DNA of 24,492 nt from an uncultured Oscillospiraceae bacterium (GCA_900552285.1 URYV01000007.1:1-24492); one strand, 5' to 3'; positions 15,824 through 24,451 are shown, counted from the first letter of the stretch. Notes: generated from the letters alone by a model not told the origin. Made by a program: numbers and translations.

Positions 15824-15859
15824 ACCTATTTTATTCAACCGCTTTGGGAGGCGAAAAAA

Positions 15860-16174
15860 GTGGATATAAAGGAAGTTTCGGCCATCATCGAGCTCGACAA
15901 ACGCCTCAGAGAGGACGTCGACAAAGCCGAAAAGCAGCGGGATGAGATCGACCGCGGCATAAACGCTCGGGTCAAAGAGCTTCACGACCGATATTATGCG
16001 GCTCTCGATTCGGAAATTGCCGAATATGAAGAAAAGAAAAAGAAGGAAACCGAAAAGCGCATCGTCGCCCAGGCCGAGGAATATAAGAAACAGCTCGTCG
16101 CCATCGACGAAAAATACGCCGCCGATAAAAATTCTTGGCTCGACCGCATCGTCGGCGCCGTAACGGAGGTGTAG
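15860..16174 (+). CDS. V/A-type ATP synthase subunit G/H (peripheral stalk)
   Basis: A 104-residue, highly charged protein that is almost wholly helical, with a central segment EYEEKKKKETEKRIVAQAEEYKKQL. That length and the coiled-coil character fit the G/H subunit (NtpF-like), which pairs with subunit E to form the outer stalk. It is the first gene of the operon, 5 bases before subunit C. The start is GTG at 15860, supported by GGGAGGCG 6-7 bases upstream. Sequence conservation in this subunit is low, so the call rests partly on position. Confidence 0.78.
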   Translation: MDIKEVSAIIELDKRLREDVDKAEKQRDEIDRGINARVKELHDRYYAALDSEIAEYEEKKKKETEKRIVAQAEEYKKQLVAIDEKYAADKNSWLDRIVGAVTEV

Positions 16175-16179
16175 ACTTC

Positions 16180-17196
16180 ATGTCTGCCAACTTAAAGTCG
16201 GAAATCGCCGCCGCCCAAAAGGCCCGTGCGAGATACGGCGGATTTTTCACCAAGGAAAAGTTTTCCCAAATGGCCTCCTGCTCCTCACTTCAGGAGGTGG
16301 CCGCTTCAATTCGTGAAAATTCCTTTTACGCCGAAGGCTTCGGCAACATAAGCGACGCCGCCGTCAACAGAGAAACCCTTGAAAACATTTTAAAAGAGCG
16401 GCTTTACACCGATCTTTCGGGGCTTTTCGGGTTTGATTTTGCCCTCGGTTCGGGGCTCTACCGTCTTTCGGTGGTCGACTGCGAGAAGGACCTTATCATG
16501 AGCTTTGCAAGGCGTCTCAACGCCGGCAAATCCGAGACCTTCCGTCCCTCGCTCCCCGAATTTTTCGAGCGTCATCTCGACATTGATTTGTCGGCCATGT
16601 GCGCTGCCAAGGATTTTGACGATTTGCTCGGCTGCATAAAGCGCCGCGACCTGCTGCTCATGGTTTCGCTCTGCCGTCCCGAGGAGAACAAGCCTATTGA
16701 CCTTTCCTTCTTGGAATATCTTCTTGAGGATTATTTTTGCAAAAAGGTCACCGAAATCGCCGACGGCGATCAAAAAATCATAAACATTTTCGGAATTCGT
16801 TCCGACGTGCTCAATCTTCAAATGATTTTGCGGCAAAAGAAATACTTTTCCGCCTCTCCCGACGAGATAAAGTCGAGACTTCTTTCGCTTCACGGGCTTT
16901 TCCCGAGAAAGAAGCTGCTGGCGCTTTGCGACCGTTCGGCGGAGGAAATCGAAGGCTTTGCGGCCGAATCGAAATATTCCGAATACTTTGAAGGCACCCT
17001 TTCGGCCGACATTGCGGCCGGGCGGGCCGTGAGAGACCTCTGCCGCAAGACCATGCGGTTTGACACCTCTCCCTCGTCGGTGCTTTCGGCATATATGCTG
17101 CTTGCCAAAAATCAGTATGACTGTCTCACCACCCTTGTGGAAGGAGTCAGATACTCCATTGGCGGCGAAAAAATAATACAACTTCTTCCCATCTGA
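16180..17196 (+). CDS. ntpC: V/A-type ATP synthase subunit C (central stalk top)
   Basis: A 338-residue soluble helical protein of normal length for subunit C (d-like), which joins the rotor stalk (D/F) to the membrane ring. Features such as ARYGGFFTKEKFSQMASC near the N terminus, IINIFGIRSDVLNLQMILRQKKY in the middle and MLLAKNQYDCLTTLVEGVRY at the end fit the family. I chose the ATG at 16180, 8 bases after GGAGGTG; an upstream ATG at 16135 lies inside the previous gene and adds an arginine-rich out-of-family stretch. It lies 14 bases before the subunit I gene. Confidence 0.87.
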   Translation: MSANLKSEIAAAQKARARYGGFFTKEKFSQMASCSSLQEVAASIRENSFYAEGFGNISDAAVNRETLENILKERLYTDLSGLFGFDFALGSGLYRLSVVDCEKDLIMSFARRLNAGKSETFRPSLPEFFERHLDIDLSAMCAAKDFDDLLGCIKRRDLLLMVSLCRPEENKPIDLSFLEYLLEDYFCKKVTEIADGDQKIINIFGIRSDVLNLQMILRQKKYFSASPDEIKSRLLSLHGLFPRKKLLALCDRSAEEIEGFAAESKYSEYFEGTLSADIAAGRAVRDLCRKTMRFDTSPSSVLSAYMLLAKNQYDCLTTLVEGVRYSIGGEKIIQLLPI

Positions 17197-17210
17197 TTTG
17201 AGGTGATATA

Positions 17211-19130
17211 ATGTCAGTTGAAAAAATGGAGCTTGCAACGGTCAGCGGCAGCTTTGAAAAGCTTGACGAGACCCTTGACCTGTGCCGTGATGCCGGTTGC
17301 TTTCATCCCGAAAATATGTCGCTCATCGGCGGCGCGTCGAGACTGACCGAGGACAACCCCTACAAGGCGCAGCTTGACCGTCTCAACAGCCTGATTAAAT
17401 CGGCCGGCGTAACCATGACCGAGGGCGAATATGACGAGCTTCCCCTTTCGGGAGAGGACGCCAAGGTTCAGGTTGACAAAATCGAAAAGGACATAAGCGA
17501 ATTTCAAAACGAGCTTGCCCTTATCGAAAATGAGCAGGAATACTGTAAATCCTGTATCCACATTCTGAAGCATTTCGAAACCGTCGACATTCCCATAAAC
17601 GATTTCTTTGAAACCGAATTTGTGTCGGTGCGGTTCGGACGGCTTCCGGTTGAAGGTTACCGTATGCTGGCGGCCTATGCCGACAACCCCGACGTCATAT
17701 TCTATTCCTTCTCCCACGACGCCGACTATTATTGGGGTATGTATCTCGTCCCCACCGAATATGCCAAAGAGGTCGACAGAATTTTTTCGGGACTGCTTTT
17801 CGAAAAGATATACATTCCCGGCGCCGTCGACTCTCCCGCCGAAGCAATCGAGCTGCTTAACGAGCAGCTTGCCTCCGACTCACAGCGAGCTGAGGGCATA
17901 AAGGCCGAGTTCAAGGCCTATTTCGAAAGCCGAAACGAAAGCATTCACGGCTTTTATTCAAAGCTTTGTATGCTCAACACAAGGTTTGAGCTGAGAAAAT
18001 ACGTCTCGCGGCACGGCGACCACTTCGTCATGATGGGCTGGGTTCCCAAAAGCGATGCCGACCGTCTGACAAAGCTTTTTGAGGGTAAAGAAGGCGTTTC
18101 GGTCTCATTTACCGAAAACAAAAACATTTCCAAGCTCTCTCCGCCCATAAAGCTCAAGAACTCTCCCCTCCACCGCCCCTTTGAGTTCTACATAAAAATG
18201 TTCGGTATGCCGAAATACGGGGAAATCGACCCCACCGCCTTTGTGGCCATAACCTACACGCTGCTTTTCGGCATCATGTTTGCCGACTTCGGGCAGGGAC
18301 TGGTTCTTTCTCTCGTCGGTTACCTGATGTATAAAATAAAGGGCATGGACCTCGGAAAGCTGCTTGTTCCCTGCGGAATAGCCGGTTCCTTCTTCGGACT
18401 TGTTTTCGGCTCCTGTTTCGGCTTTGAGGAAATATTCAATCCCCTTTACTATAAGCTAGGCATTGTTTCCTCCCCCGAACATAAGCCCATTGAAATAATG
18501 TCCAACATAATGACCATTCTTTACAGCGCCGTGGGAATCGGCGTGGTGCTTATGGTGCTCGCTCTTGTGCTCAACATCTACTCCAAATTCAAGCAGCGGG
18601 AAATCGGCGAGGCGATTTTCTCGGAAAACGGTCTTTGCGGACTGCTTTTCTACGCGGGAGCCATTCTTCTTGCGGCAAACGCGATACTTTCGCTCTCCCT
18701 CCCCACCCTTCCCCTTCTTATAATCGGAATCATCGTTCCCATCGCCTGCATATGGCTCAAAGAGCCGCTTATCAAGCTCTGCGACGGCGAGGAGGACTGG
18801 AAGCCCGAAAGCTGGGGCGGATATATGACCCAAGGCTTCTTCGAGCTGTTTGAGGCGGTTCTTTCCTATGTCACCAACACCGTTTCCTTCCTCAGAGTCG
18901 GCGCCTTCGTGCTTGTTCACGCCGGAATGATGAGCGTTTTCTTCTCCCTTGCAAATATGTTCGGAGAATATTCCATAGGCTTTTGGATTGTCGTCGTTTT
19001 CGGCAACATCTTCGTGCTTGTGCTCGAGGGACTGCTTGTCGGCGTTCAAAGCCTGCGTCTTGAATTCTACGAGATGTTCAACCGTTTCTTTGAGGGCTCG
19101 GGACATGAGTTCCAACCCATAAAATATTAA
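17211..19130 (+). CDS. ntpI: V/A-type ATP synthase subunit I (membrane stator, a-subunit)
   Basis: A 639-residue protein of the usual size. The N-terminal half (about 1-330) is soluble and partly coiled coil and contacts the outer stalks. The C-terminal half has about seven to eight membrane helices, starting near TPAFVAITYTLLFGIMFADFGQG. The segment VTNTVSFLRVGAFVLVHAGM contains Arg562, which matches the conserved arginine facing the ion-binding carboxylate of the ring. TTGAGGTGA lies just before the ATG. It is followed 25 bases later by the subunit K gene, its partner in ion translocation. Confidence 0.93.
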   Translation: MSVEKMELATVSGSFEKLDETLDLCRDAGCFHPENMSLIGGASRLTEDNPYKAQLDRLNSLIKSAGVTMTEGEYDELPLSGEDAKVQVDKIEKDISEFQNELALIENEQEYCKSCIHILKHFETVDIPINDFFETEFVSVRFGRLPVEGYRMLAAYADNPDVIFYSFSHDADYYWGMYLVPTEYAKEVDRIFSGLLFEKIYIPGAVDSPAEAIELLNEQLASDSQRAEGIKAEFKAYFESRNESIHGFYSKLCMLNTRFELRKYVSRHGDHFVMMGWVPKSDADRLTKLFEGKEGVSVSFTENKNISKLSPPIKLKNSPLHRPFEFYIKMFGMPKYGEIDPTAFVAITYTLLFGIMFADFGQGLVLSLVGYLMYKIKGMDLGKLLVPCGIAGSFFGLVFGSCFGFEEIFNPLYYKLGIVSSPEHKPIEIMSNIMTILYSAVGIGVVLMVLALVLNIYSKFKQREIGEAIFSENGLCGLLFYAGAILLAANAILSLSLPTLPLLIIGIIVPIACIWLKEPLIKLCDGEEDWKPESWGGYMTQGFFELFEAVLSYVTNTVSFLRVGAFVLVHAGMMSVFFSLANMFGEYSIGFWIVVVFGNIFVLVLEGLLVGVQSLRLEFYEMFNRFFEGSGHEFQPIKY

Positions 19131-19155
19131 AATTAACCTTCGGAGGTATGTTAAA

Positions 19156-19581
19156 ATGTCTGCTTTTTCTGTTGTAATGTTCCTTATCCCCCCCGTGGCC
19201 ATCTTTTTCGCAATCTATAACGCTCTTCGCTGCTATAAGAAGGGCGCCGCTCCCACCAAGGCCATGAAAATCCATTTTGCTACACTTGTCGCCGTAACCG
19301 CTCTTTGCATCACCGGCGCCATGACCGCCCTTGCCGACACCGGCGACGCCGCTGCGGCAGTCACCTCAAACGGAGACGGTCTTAAATATCTCGCAGCCGG
19401 CCTTTGCACCGGTATCGCGGCCATCGGCGGCGGTATCGCCCTCGGAGCCGGCATCCCCGCCGCAATCGGCGCCACCACCGAGGACCCCAAGGCTTTCGGT
19501 AAGTCGCTCATTTTCGTTGCTCTGGGCGAGACCCTCGCTCTCTACGGCGTTATCATCTCCTTCATGATCATCAACGCTTAA
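19156..19581 (+). CDS. ntpK: V/A-type ATP synthase subunit K (membrane ring)
   Basis: A 141-residue very hydrophobic protein with four predicted helices. The second hairpin is canonical: a Gly/Ala-rich helix (LAAGLCTGIAAIGGGIALGAGI, about 78-98) and a helix with the ion-binding Glu125 (FVALGETLALYGVIISFMI). The first hairpin (about 4-60) lacks both the glycine pattern and a carboxylate, so it is not an obvious duplicate of the second. The glycine-rich helix has no glutamine of the kind known in Na+-binding rings, although a threonine follows Glu125; ion specificity remains open. GGAGG lies about 9 bases before the ATG. Confidence 0.92.
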   Translation: MSAFSVVMFLIPPVAIFFAIYNALRCYKKGAAPTKAMKIHFATLVAVTALCITGAMTALADTGDAAAAVTSNGDGLKYLAAGLCTGIAAIGGGIALGAGIPAAIGATTEDPKAFGKSLIFVALGETLALYGVIISFMIINA

Positions 19582-19598
19582 AAAAGGAGGCACCGGCA

Positions 19599-19907
19599 AT
19601 GCGTTTTGCCCTTATAAGCGACAACCACGACACCCTTTTAGGCATGCGCCTTGCGGGCATCGAGGGAGTCATCGTCCATGATCGGGAAGGGGTCAAAAAG
19701 GCTCTTGAGGACGCCACCGCCGACGAACAGGTGGGCGCCGTGCTCATAACCGAAAAGCTGGTTTCTCTTGCCGAAGAGGAGATAGACGATTTTAAACTCC
19801 GCCGCCCAAAGCCCCTTGTAATCGAAATTCCCGACCGCCACGGCTCGGGAAGGGCGGGCGACTCCATTACAAGATACATTCGAGAGGCCATCGGAATTAA
19901 GATTTGA
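19599..19907 (+). CDS. ntpG: V/A-type ATP synthase subunit F (central stalk)
   Basis: A 102-residue protein of normal length for subunit F (NtpG in the enterococcal naming). The opening MRFALISDNHDTLLGMRLAGIEGV and the following VGAVLITEKLVSLAEEEIDDF fit the family's CheY-like fold. It binds subunit D in the rotor shaft and can regulate hydrolysis in related enzymes. AAAAGGAGGC precedes the ATG. Gaps are 17 bases to subunit K and 10 bases to subunit E. Codon usage matches the left side of the window, unlike its rotor partner D. Confidence 0.92.
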   Translation: MRFALISDNHDTLLGMRLAGIEGVIVHDREGVKKALEDATADEQVGAVLITEKLVSLAEEEIDDFKLRRPKPLVIEIPDRHGSGRAGDSITRYIREAIGIKI

Positions 19908-19917
19908 GGTGTGAAAA

Positions 19918-20508
19918 ATGGCTGTTTCCAAAGCGGATAACATAATGGAAAATATGAATAAAAGCGCAAAGCACTTGGCCGAACAGACGTTAAACGGTGC
20001 TCAGAAACGCCTTTCCGACGCCCTCGAAAAGGCCGAAAAACGTCTCAAAATCGAGACCGACAATTTAAAACGTCAGCGCATTTCCGAAATAAACGCCGCC
20101 TCGGGAGTTAAAATCTCGGCCGCCGAAAACGAGGCCCGCGCGGGTCTTTTCAAACGGCGCGAAGAGGTAAGACTCGAGGTTTTCGAGGAGGCGAGAAAGC
20201 GCATCGGCGAATTCACCCAAACAGAAAAATACAAAGACCTTCTCATTGCGTCGGCAAAGCGCATAAGAGAGCAGATGGAAGGTCAGTGCGCCGAGCTTAT
20301 CATCAGAGAAGCCGACAAAAAATATGCCGCCGAAATATGCTCTTATCTCGGCAATTCCATAACCCTTCACATCGACAATTCCATCGAGCTCGGAGGAATA
20401 ACCGTCAAGTCGAAAAACGGCGAAATGATGATCGACGACACCCTTGACGAACGGCTTTCGGCCGAGCAGAAGTGGTTTATGGAAAATTCGGGACTGGTCA
20501 TAGAATAG
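19918..20508 (+). CDS. ntpE: V/A-type ATP synthase subunit E (peripheral stalk)
   Basis: A 196-residue protein. The N-terminal half (about 1-105) is a long charged helix suited to a coiled coil with subunit G/H. The C-terminal half is a mixed domain with SITLHIDNSIELGGITVKSKNGEMMIDDTLDERL, close to the conserved end of subunit E that contacts the head. It forms part of the stator. TTGAGGTG lies just before the ATG. It is followed after 21 bases by the subunit A gene. Confidence 0.9.
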   Translation: MAVSKADNIMENMNKSAKHLAEQTLNGAQKRLSDALEKAEKRLKIETDNLKRQRISEINAASGVKISAAENEARAGLFKRREEVRLEVFEEARKRIGEFTQTEKYKDLLIASAKRIREQMEGQCAELIIREADKKYAAEICSYLGNSITLHIDNSIELGGITVKSKNGEMMIDDTLDERLSAEQKWFMENSGLVIE

Positions 20509-20529
20509 TCCCCACCGGAGGCGAAAACT

Positions 20530-22287
20530 TTGAATAAAAAGGTTATTTACGGAATAAACGGCCCGGTCGTTACGGTCAAGGAGACCGAAGGCTTTTCCAT
20601 GCAGGAAATGGTCTATGTGGGAAATGAACGGCTGGTCGGAGAGGTCATCGGCATTAAGGACGACACCACCACCATTCAGGTATATGAGGTGACCACGGGA
20701 CTGAAACCCGGCGAGCCGGTTGTGGCTTCGGGAAGTCCCCTTGCCCTTGTGCTCGGCCCCGGAATTCTTAAAAATATATTCGACGGTATCGAACGTCCTC
20801 TTCCCGAAATCGAGGAAAAGTTCGGTCCCTTTATACAGCGAGGCAACGCCACCGCTCCCCTTAACACCGAAAAGGAATGGGACGTGACGGTAACCGTTAA
20901 GGTCGGCGACTTCCTGAAGGAAGGTCAAATATACGCCACCTGCCCCGAAACCCCCGCAATCGTGCACAAAATCATGCTCGCTCCCGGTCTTTCGGGAGAG
21001 GTCGTGTTTGCCGCGCCGAACGGGAAATACAAGCTTAACGACAACATTGTCACAATAAAGGACAAAATCGGAAACGAAAAGAAGCTGACCCTTTGTCAGT
21101 TCTGGCCCATCCGTCAGCCCCGACCCACCGCCGAGAGGCTTACGGTCGACAAGCCTCTTATAACAGGTCAGCGCGTTATCGACACCCTCTTCCCCATCGC
21201 AAAGGGCGGTGCCGCCGCCATTCCGGGCGGATTCGGAACCGGAAAAACCATGACCCAGCATCAGCTTGCAAAATGGTGCGACGCCGACATCATCATCTAC
21301 GTCGGCTGCGGCGAACGCGGCAACGAGATGACGCAGGCTTTGCAGGAGTTCAGCGAGCTGGTCGACCCCCGCACGGGCAAGAGCCTGATGGACCGTACCG
21401 TCCTGATCGCGAACACTTCCAACATGCCTGTCGCCGCGCGTGAGGCTTCTATCTACACCGGCATCACGCTGGCCGAGTATTACCGCGACATGGGCTACCA
21501 CGCCGCCATGATGGCCGACTCCACCTCCCGCTGGGCCGAGGCTCTGCGTGAGATCAGCGGACGTCTGGAGGAGATGCCCGCCGACGAGGGCTACCCCGCG
21601 TACCTGCCCAGCCGTCTGGCCGAGTTCTACGAGCGCGCCGGTTACGTCAGGACGCTGAACGGCGCGGAAGGCTCTGTCTCCGTCATCGGCGCTGTCAGCC
21701 CGCAGGGCAACGACTTCTCCGAGCCTGTCACCCAGAACACGAAGCGCTTCACCCGCTGCTTCTGGGCGCTGGATAAGTCGCTGGCCTACGCCCGCCACTA
21801 TCCCGCCATCAACTGGAACGACTCCTACAGCGAGTATCTGGGCGACCTCGGCGGCTGGTACTACGACAACGTCGGCCACGACTTCATGTCCTGCCGTGAG
21901 CGCATCGCCAACCTGCTGCTGCAGGAGAACAATCTGATGCAGATCGTCAAGCTGATCGGCTCTGACGTGCTGCCCGACGACCAGAAGCTGACGATTGAGA
22001 TCGCCCGCGTCATCCGCGTCGGATTTTTGCAGCAGAACGCCTTCCACGCGGTTGACACCTACGTCCCGCTGGAAAAGCAGCTGAAAATGATGGAAACCAT
22101 TCTGTACCTGTACGACAAGTGCGCCGCGCTCGTCGCCAAGCAGGTGCCTGTCAGCCGTCTGCTGGCCACCGGCCTGTTTGACGAGCTGGTCCAGATGAAG
22201 TATACCGTGCCCAACGACGATTTGAGCAAGCTGGACGAGCTGCAAAAAGCAATCGACACCAAGCTGGCCGCCGTGGCCCAGGGCTGA
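20530..22287 (+). CDS. ntpA: V/A-type ATP synthase catalytic subunit A, with an internal change of codon usage
   Basis: A 585-residue catalytic subunit of the head. The P-loop GGFGTGKT is at residues 233-240, the catalytic Glu262 lies in GERGNEM, and MMADSTSRWAEALREISGR follows. The V-type non-homologous insert lies at about 115-200. The start is TTG at 20530, supported by CCGGAGGCG upstream; it aligns with the family start (KKVIYGINGPVV). Before about 21274, 4 of 18 leucine codons are CTG and 11 are CTT; after it, about 30 of 35 are CTG and none is CTT. The protein reads as intact across the change, so it is a functional-looking hybrid, or two organisms' sequences joined in a conserved stretch. 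Confidence 0.95.
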   Translation: MNKKVIYGINGPVVTVKETEGFSMQEMVYVGNERLVGEVIGIKDDTTTIQVYEVTTGLKPGEPVVASGSPLALVLGPGILKNIFDGIERPLPEIEEKFGPFIQRGNATAPLNTEKEWDVTVTVKVGDFLKEGQIYATCPETPAIVHKIMLAPGLSGEVVFAAPNGKYKLNDNIVTIKDKIGNEKKLTLCQFWPIRQPRPTAERLTVDKPLITGQRVIDTLFPIAKGGAAAIPGGFGTGKTMTQHQLAKWCDADIIIYVGCGERGNEMTQALQEFSELVDPRTGKSLMDRTVLIANTSNMPVAAREASIYTGITLAEYYRDMGYHAAMMADSTSRWAEALREISGRLEEMPADEGYPAYLPSRLAEFYERAGYVRTLNGAEGSVSVIGAVSPQGNDFSEPVTQNTKRFTRCFWALDKSLAYARHYPAINWNDSYSEYLGDLGGWYYDNVGHDFMSCRERIANLLLQENNLMQIVKLIGSDVLPDDQKLTIEIARVIRVGFLQQNAFHAVDTYVPLEKQLKMMETILYLYDKCAALVAKQVPVSRLLATGLFDELVQMKYTVPNDDLSKLDELQKAIDTKLAAVAQG

Positions 22288-22302
22288 TGAGGAGGGAACA
22301 AC

Positions 22303-23691
22303 ATGATTCTGGAACATATCGGACTTTCCCAAATCAACGGCAGTCTGGTCGTGCTGGACGGCGTCAAGGGCGTCCAGTATGACGAAATGGCAGAGCTGCA
22401 CCTCGACGACGGCTCGACCCGCGTGGGCCGTGTTGTCCGTGTCGATGGTGACCGCTGCGTCATTCAGGTGTTTGAGGGCACCCGCGGGCTGAGCCTTGTC
22501 AACAACCGCACGGTGCTGACCGGCCACCCGATGATGATGGATTTAAGCCCCGAGCTGCTGGGCCGCGTGCTGGACGGTCTGGGCCGCCCCATCGACGGCC
22601 TCGGTGACATTTACCCCGTCGCCCGCCGCGATGTCAACGGCGCGCCCATCAACCCCGTCAGCCGTGTCTACCCCCGCAACTACATCCACACCGGCATTTC
22701 TTCGATTGACTGCCTGGCCACGCTGATCCGCGGCCAGAAGCTGCCGATCTTCTCCGGCTCCGGCATGAAGCACAACGAGCTGGCCGTCCAGATCGTCCGT
22801 CAGGCCAGCGTGGCCGACGGGTCGGACTTCGCCATCGTGTTCGCCGCCATGGGCGTCAAGAACGACGTTGCGTCGTACTTCCGCGAGAGCTTCGAGAGCT
22901 GCGGCGCGATGGAGCGCGTCGTCATGCTGCTGAACCTCGCCAACGACCCCATCATCGAGCGTATCATCACCCCGCGTGCCGCGCTGACCGTGGCCGAGTA
23001 TCTGGCCTTTGACCTGAACAAGAACGTGCTGGTCATCCTGACCGATATGACAAGCTACTGCGAGGCCCTGCGTGAGTTCTCCTCCTCCAAGGGCGAGATT
23101 CCCGGCCGTAAGGGCTTCCCGGGCTACCTGTATTCCGATCTGGCCAGCCTGTACGAGCGCGCCGGTATCATCAAGGGCAGCAAGGGCTCTGTGACCCAGA
23201 TCCCGATTCTGACCATGCCCGGCGATGACATTACCCACCCCATCCCCGACCTGACCGGTTACATCACCGAGGGCCAGATTGTTCTGGACCGCGGTATGGA
23301 CGCCACCGGCCTCTATCCGCCGGTGTCCGTGCTGCCCAGCCTGTCCCGTCTGATGAAGGACGGCATCGGTGCAGGCTACACGCGTGAGGACCATGTCACG
23401 CTGTCCAACCAGCTGTTCGCCTGCTATGCCAAGGTGCAGGATGCCAAGGCACTGGCCAGTGTTATCGGCGAGGAGGAGCTCTCCGAGAGCGATAAGCAGC
23501 TGATGGCCTTTGGCCGCGCCTTTGAGCAGGAGTTCATCGGGCAGGGCAACACCGACCGCACGATGGAGCAGACGCTCGATTTGGGCTGGGAGCTGCTGGC
23601 CACGCTGCCCCGCAACGCGCTGGACCGCTGCGATGCCGCCACGCTGGATAAATACTACGAGCCAGCCAAGGCGCGCATTGCCAAAAAGTAA
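22303..23691 (+). CDS. ntpB: V/A-type ATP synthase subunit B (non-catalytic head subunit)
   Basis: A 462-residue protein of normal length. It shows the altered nucleotide-binding region SGSGMKHNELAVQIVRQA in place of a true P-loop, then NKNVLVILTDMTSYCEALREFSSSKGEIPGRKGFPGYLYSDL, typical of subunit B. It alternates with subunit A in the hexameric head and contributes to the nucleotide sites. GAGGAGGGA precedes the ATG by 6 bases. The gene lies wholly in the CTG-rich, GC-rich section, like the 3' part of subunit A and subunit D, and unlike all genes to the left. Confidence 0.96.
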   Translation: MILEHIGLSQINGSLVVLDGVKGVQYDEMAELHLDDGSTRVGRVVRVDGDRCVIQVFEGTRGLSLVNNRTVLTGHPMMMDLSPELLGRVLDGLGRPIDGLGDIYPVARRDVNGAPINPVSRVYPRNYIHTGISSIDCLATLIRGQKLPIFSGSGMKHNELAVQIVRQASVADGSDFAIVFAAMGVKNDVASYFRESFESCGAMERVVMLLNLANDPIIERIITPRAALTVAEYLAFDLNKNVLVILTDMTSYCEALREFSSSKGEIPGRKGFPGYLYSDLASLYERAGIIKGSKGSVTQIPILTMPGDDITHPIPDLTGYITEGQIVLDRGMDATGLYPPVSVLPSLSRLMKDGIGAGYTREDHVTLSNQLFACYAKVQDAKALASVIGEEELSESDKQLMAFGRAFEQEFIGQGNTDRTMEQTLDLGWELLATLPRNALDRCDAATLDKYYEPAKARIAKK

Positions 23692-23703
23692 AAGGAGTTC
23701 ACA

Positions 23704-24327
23704 ATGGCACAGCAGGTTTTTCCCACAAAATCAAACCTGATGGCGACAAAGCGCAGTCTGGCGCTGGCGACCCAGGGCTATGACCTGATGGACCGCAAGC
23801 GCAACATCCTTGTGCGCGAGATGATGCAGCTGATTGACCGCGCCGCAGGCATTCAGGACCGCATCAGCGCGGCCTACGCCGAGGCGTATGAGGCGCTGAA
23901 AAAGGCCAACATCATGCTGGGTTCTGTCGGCGGCTATGCTGCCGGTGTGCCGGTGGAGCGCGGCGTGCAGATGTCCACCCGCAGCGTCATGGGCGTTGAG
24001 CTGCCCACGCTGCGCCTGAACACCACCTCGCCCATGGGGCTGTACTATGACCTGGAATCCACCAACGGCACGCTGGATGTGGCCTACCTCAAGTTCAATG
24101 AGGTCAAGACTCTGACCGTCGAGCTGGCCGAGGTCGAGACCAGCGTCATCCGTCTGGCCGAGGCCATCCAAAAGACCCAGAAGCGCGCCAACGCCCTGGG
24201 CAACGTGCAGATCCCCCAGATGCAAAAGACCATCAAGTCCATCGACGAGGTCCTGAGCGAGCGTGAGCGCGAGGAATTCAGCCGTCTGAAGGTCATCAAG
24301 GCACAAAAAGAGAAAGAAGAAGCGTGA
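23704..24327 (+). CDS. ntpD: V/A-type ATP synthase subunit D (central rotor shaft)
   Basis: A 207-residue protein with long N- and C-terminal helices that would pair as the antiparallel coiled-coil shaft in the head (about 1-75 and 125-200). The opening FPTKSNLMATKRSLALATQGYDLMDRKRNILVREM is the conserved family signature. AAAAGGAG lies 7 bases before the ATG. It is the last gene of the operon in the window. Its codon usage is of the GC-rich right-hand type, while its binding partner F is of the left-hand type. Confidence 0.95.
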   Translation: MAQQVFPTKSNLMATKRSLALATQGYDLMDRKRNILVREMMQLIDRAAGIQDRISAAYAEAYEALKKANIMLGSVGGYAAGVPVERGVQMSTRSVMGVELPTLRLNTTSPMGLYYDLESTNGTLDVAYLKFNEVKTLTVELAEVETSVIRLAEAIQKTQKRANALGNVQIPQMQKTIKSIDEVLSEREREEFSRLKVIKAQKEKEEA

Positions 24328-24335
24328 CCTTCAAG

Positions 24336-24385
24336 CCTTCTCCCTCTGGGGGAGAAGGTGGCCTCGCAGGGCCGGATGAGGGGAG
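24336..24385. repeat. GC-rich hairpin element of a dispersed-repeat type
   Basis: CCTTCTCCC and GGGAGAAGG (24336-24344 and 24350-24358) form a 9-bp perfect stem with a 5-base loop. A GGCC/GGCC pair around TCGCAG and then GGATGAGGGG follow. I recall nearly identical elements scattered between genes in Faecalibacterium, Gemmiger and relatives; that is from memory, not a search. Only one copy is in the window. Confidence 0.55.
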
Positions 24386-24422
24386 AGCTTATGGCGGTTG
24401 CCCGTCTGTGGGGGCACCGTAG

Positions 24423-24443
24423 GGGCGGATTCTGTATCCGCCC
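24423..24443. repeat. 8-bp perfect inverted repeat
   Basis: GGGCGGAT and ATCCGCCC flank TCTGT. It is part of the same hairpin-dense tail and may belong to the same dispersed element. There is no T tract on either side. Confidence 0.6.
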
Positions 24444-24451
24444 GTGGCGAT

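Noticed and set aside
16135..16179. An earlier start for subunit C
   Set aside because: It lies inside the subunit G/H gene, and the added residues are an arginine-rich frame shadow. GGAGGTG sits correctly for the ATG at 16180.
20065..22527. An 820-codon open frame on the minus strand across subunits E, A and B
   Set aside because: It is antisense to three clear ATP synthase genes, lacks a recognisable domain, and arises from their third-position bias. It crosses the codon-usage break without any sign of its own selection.
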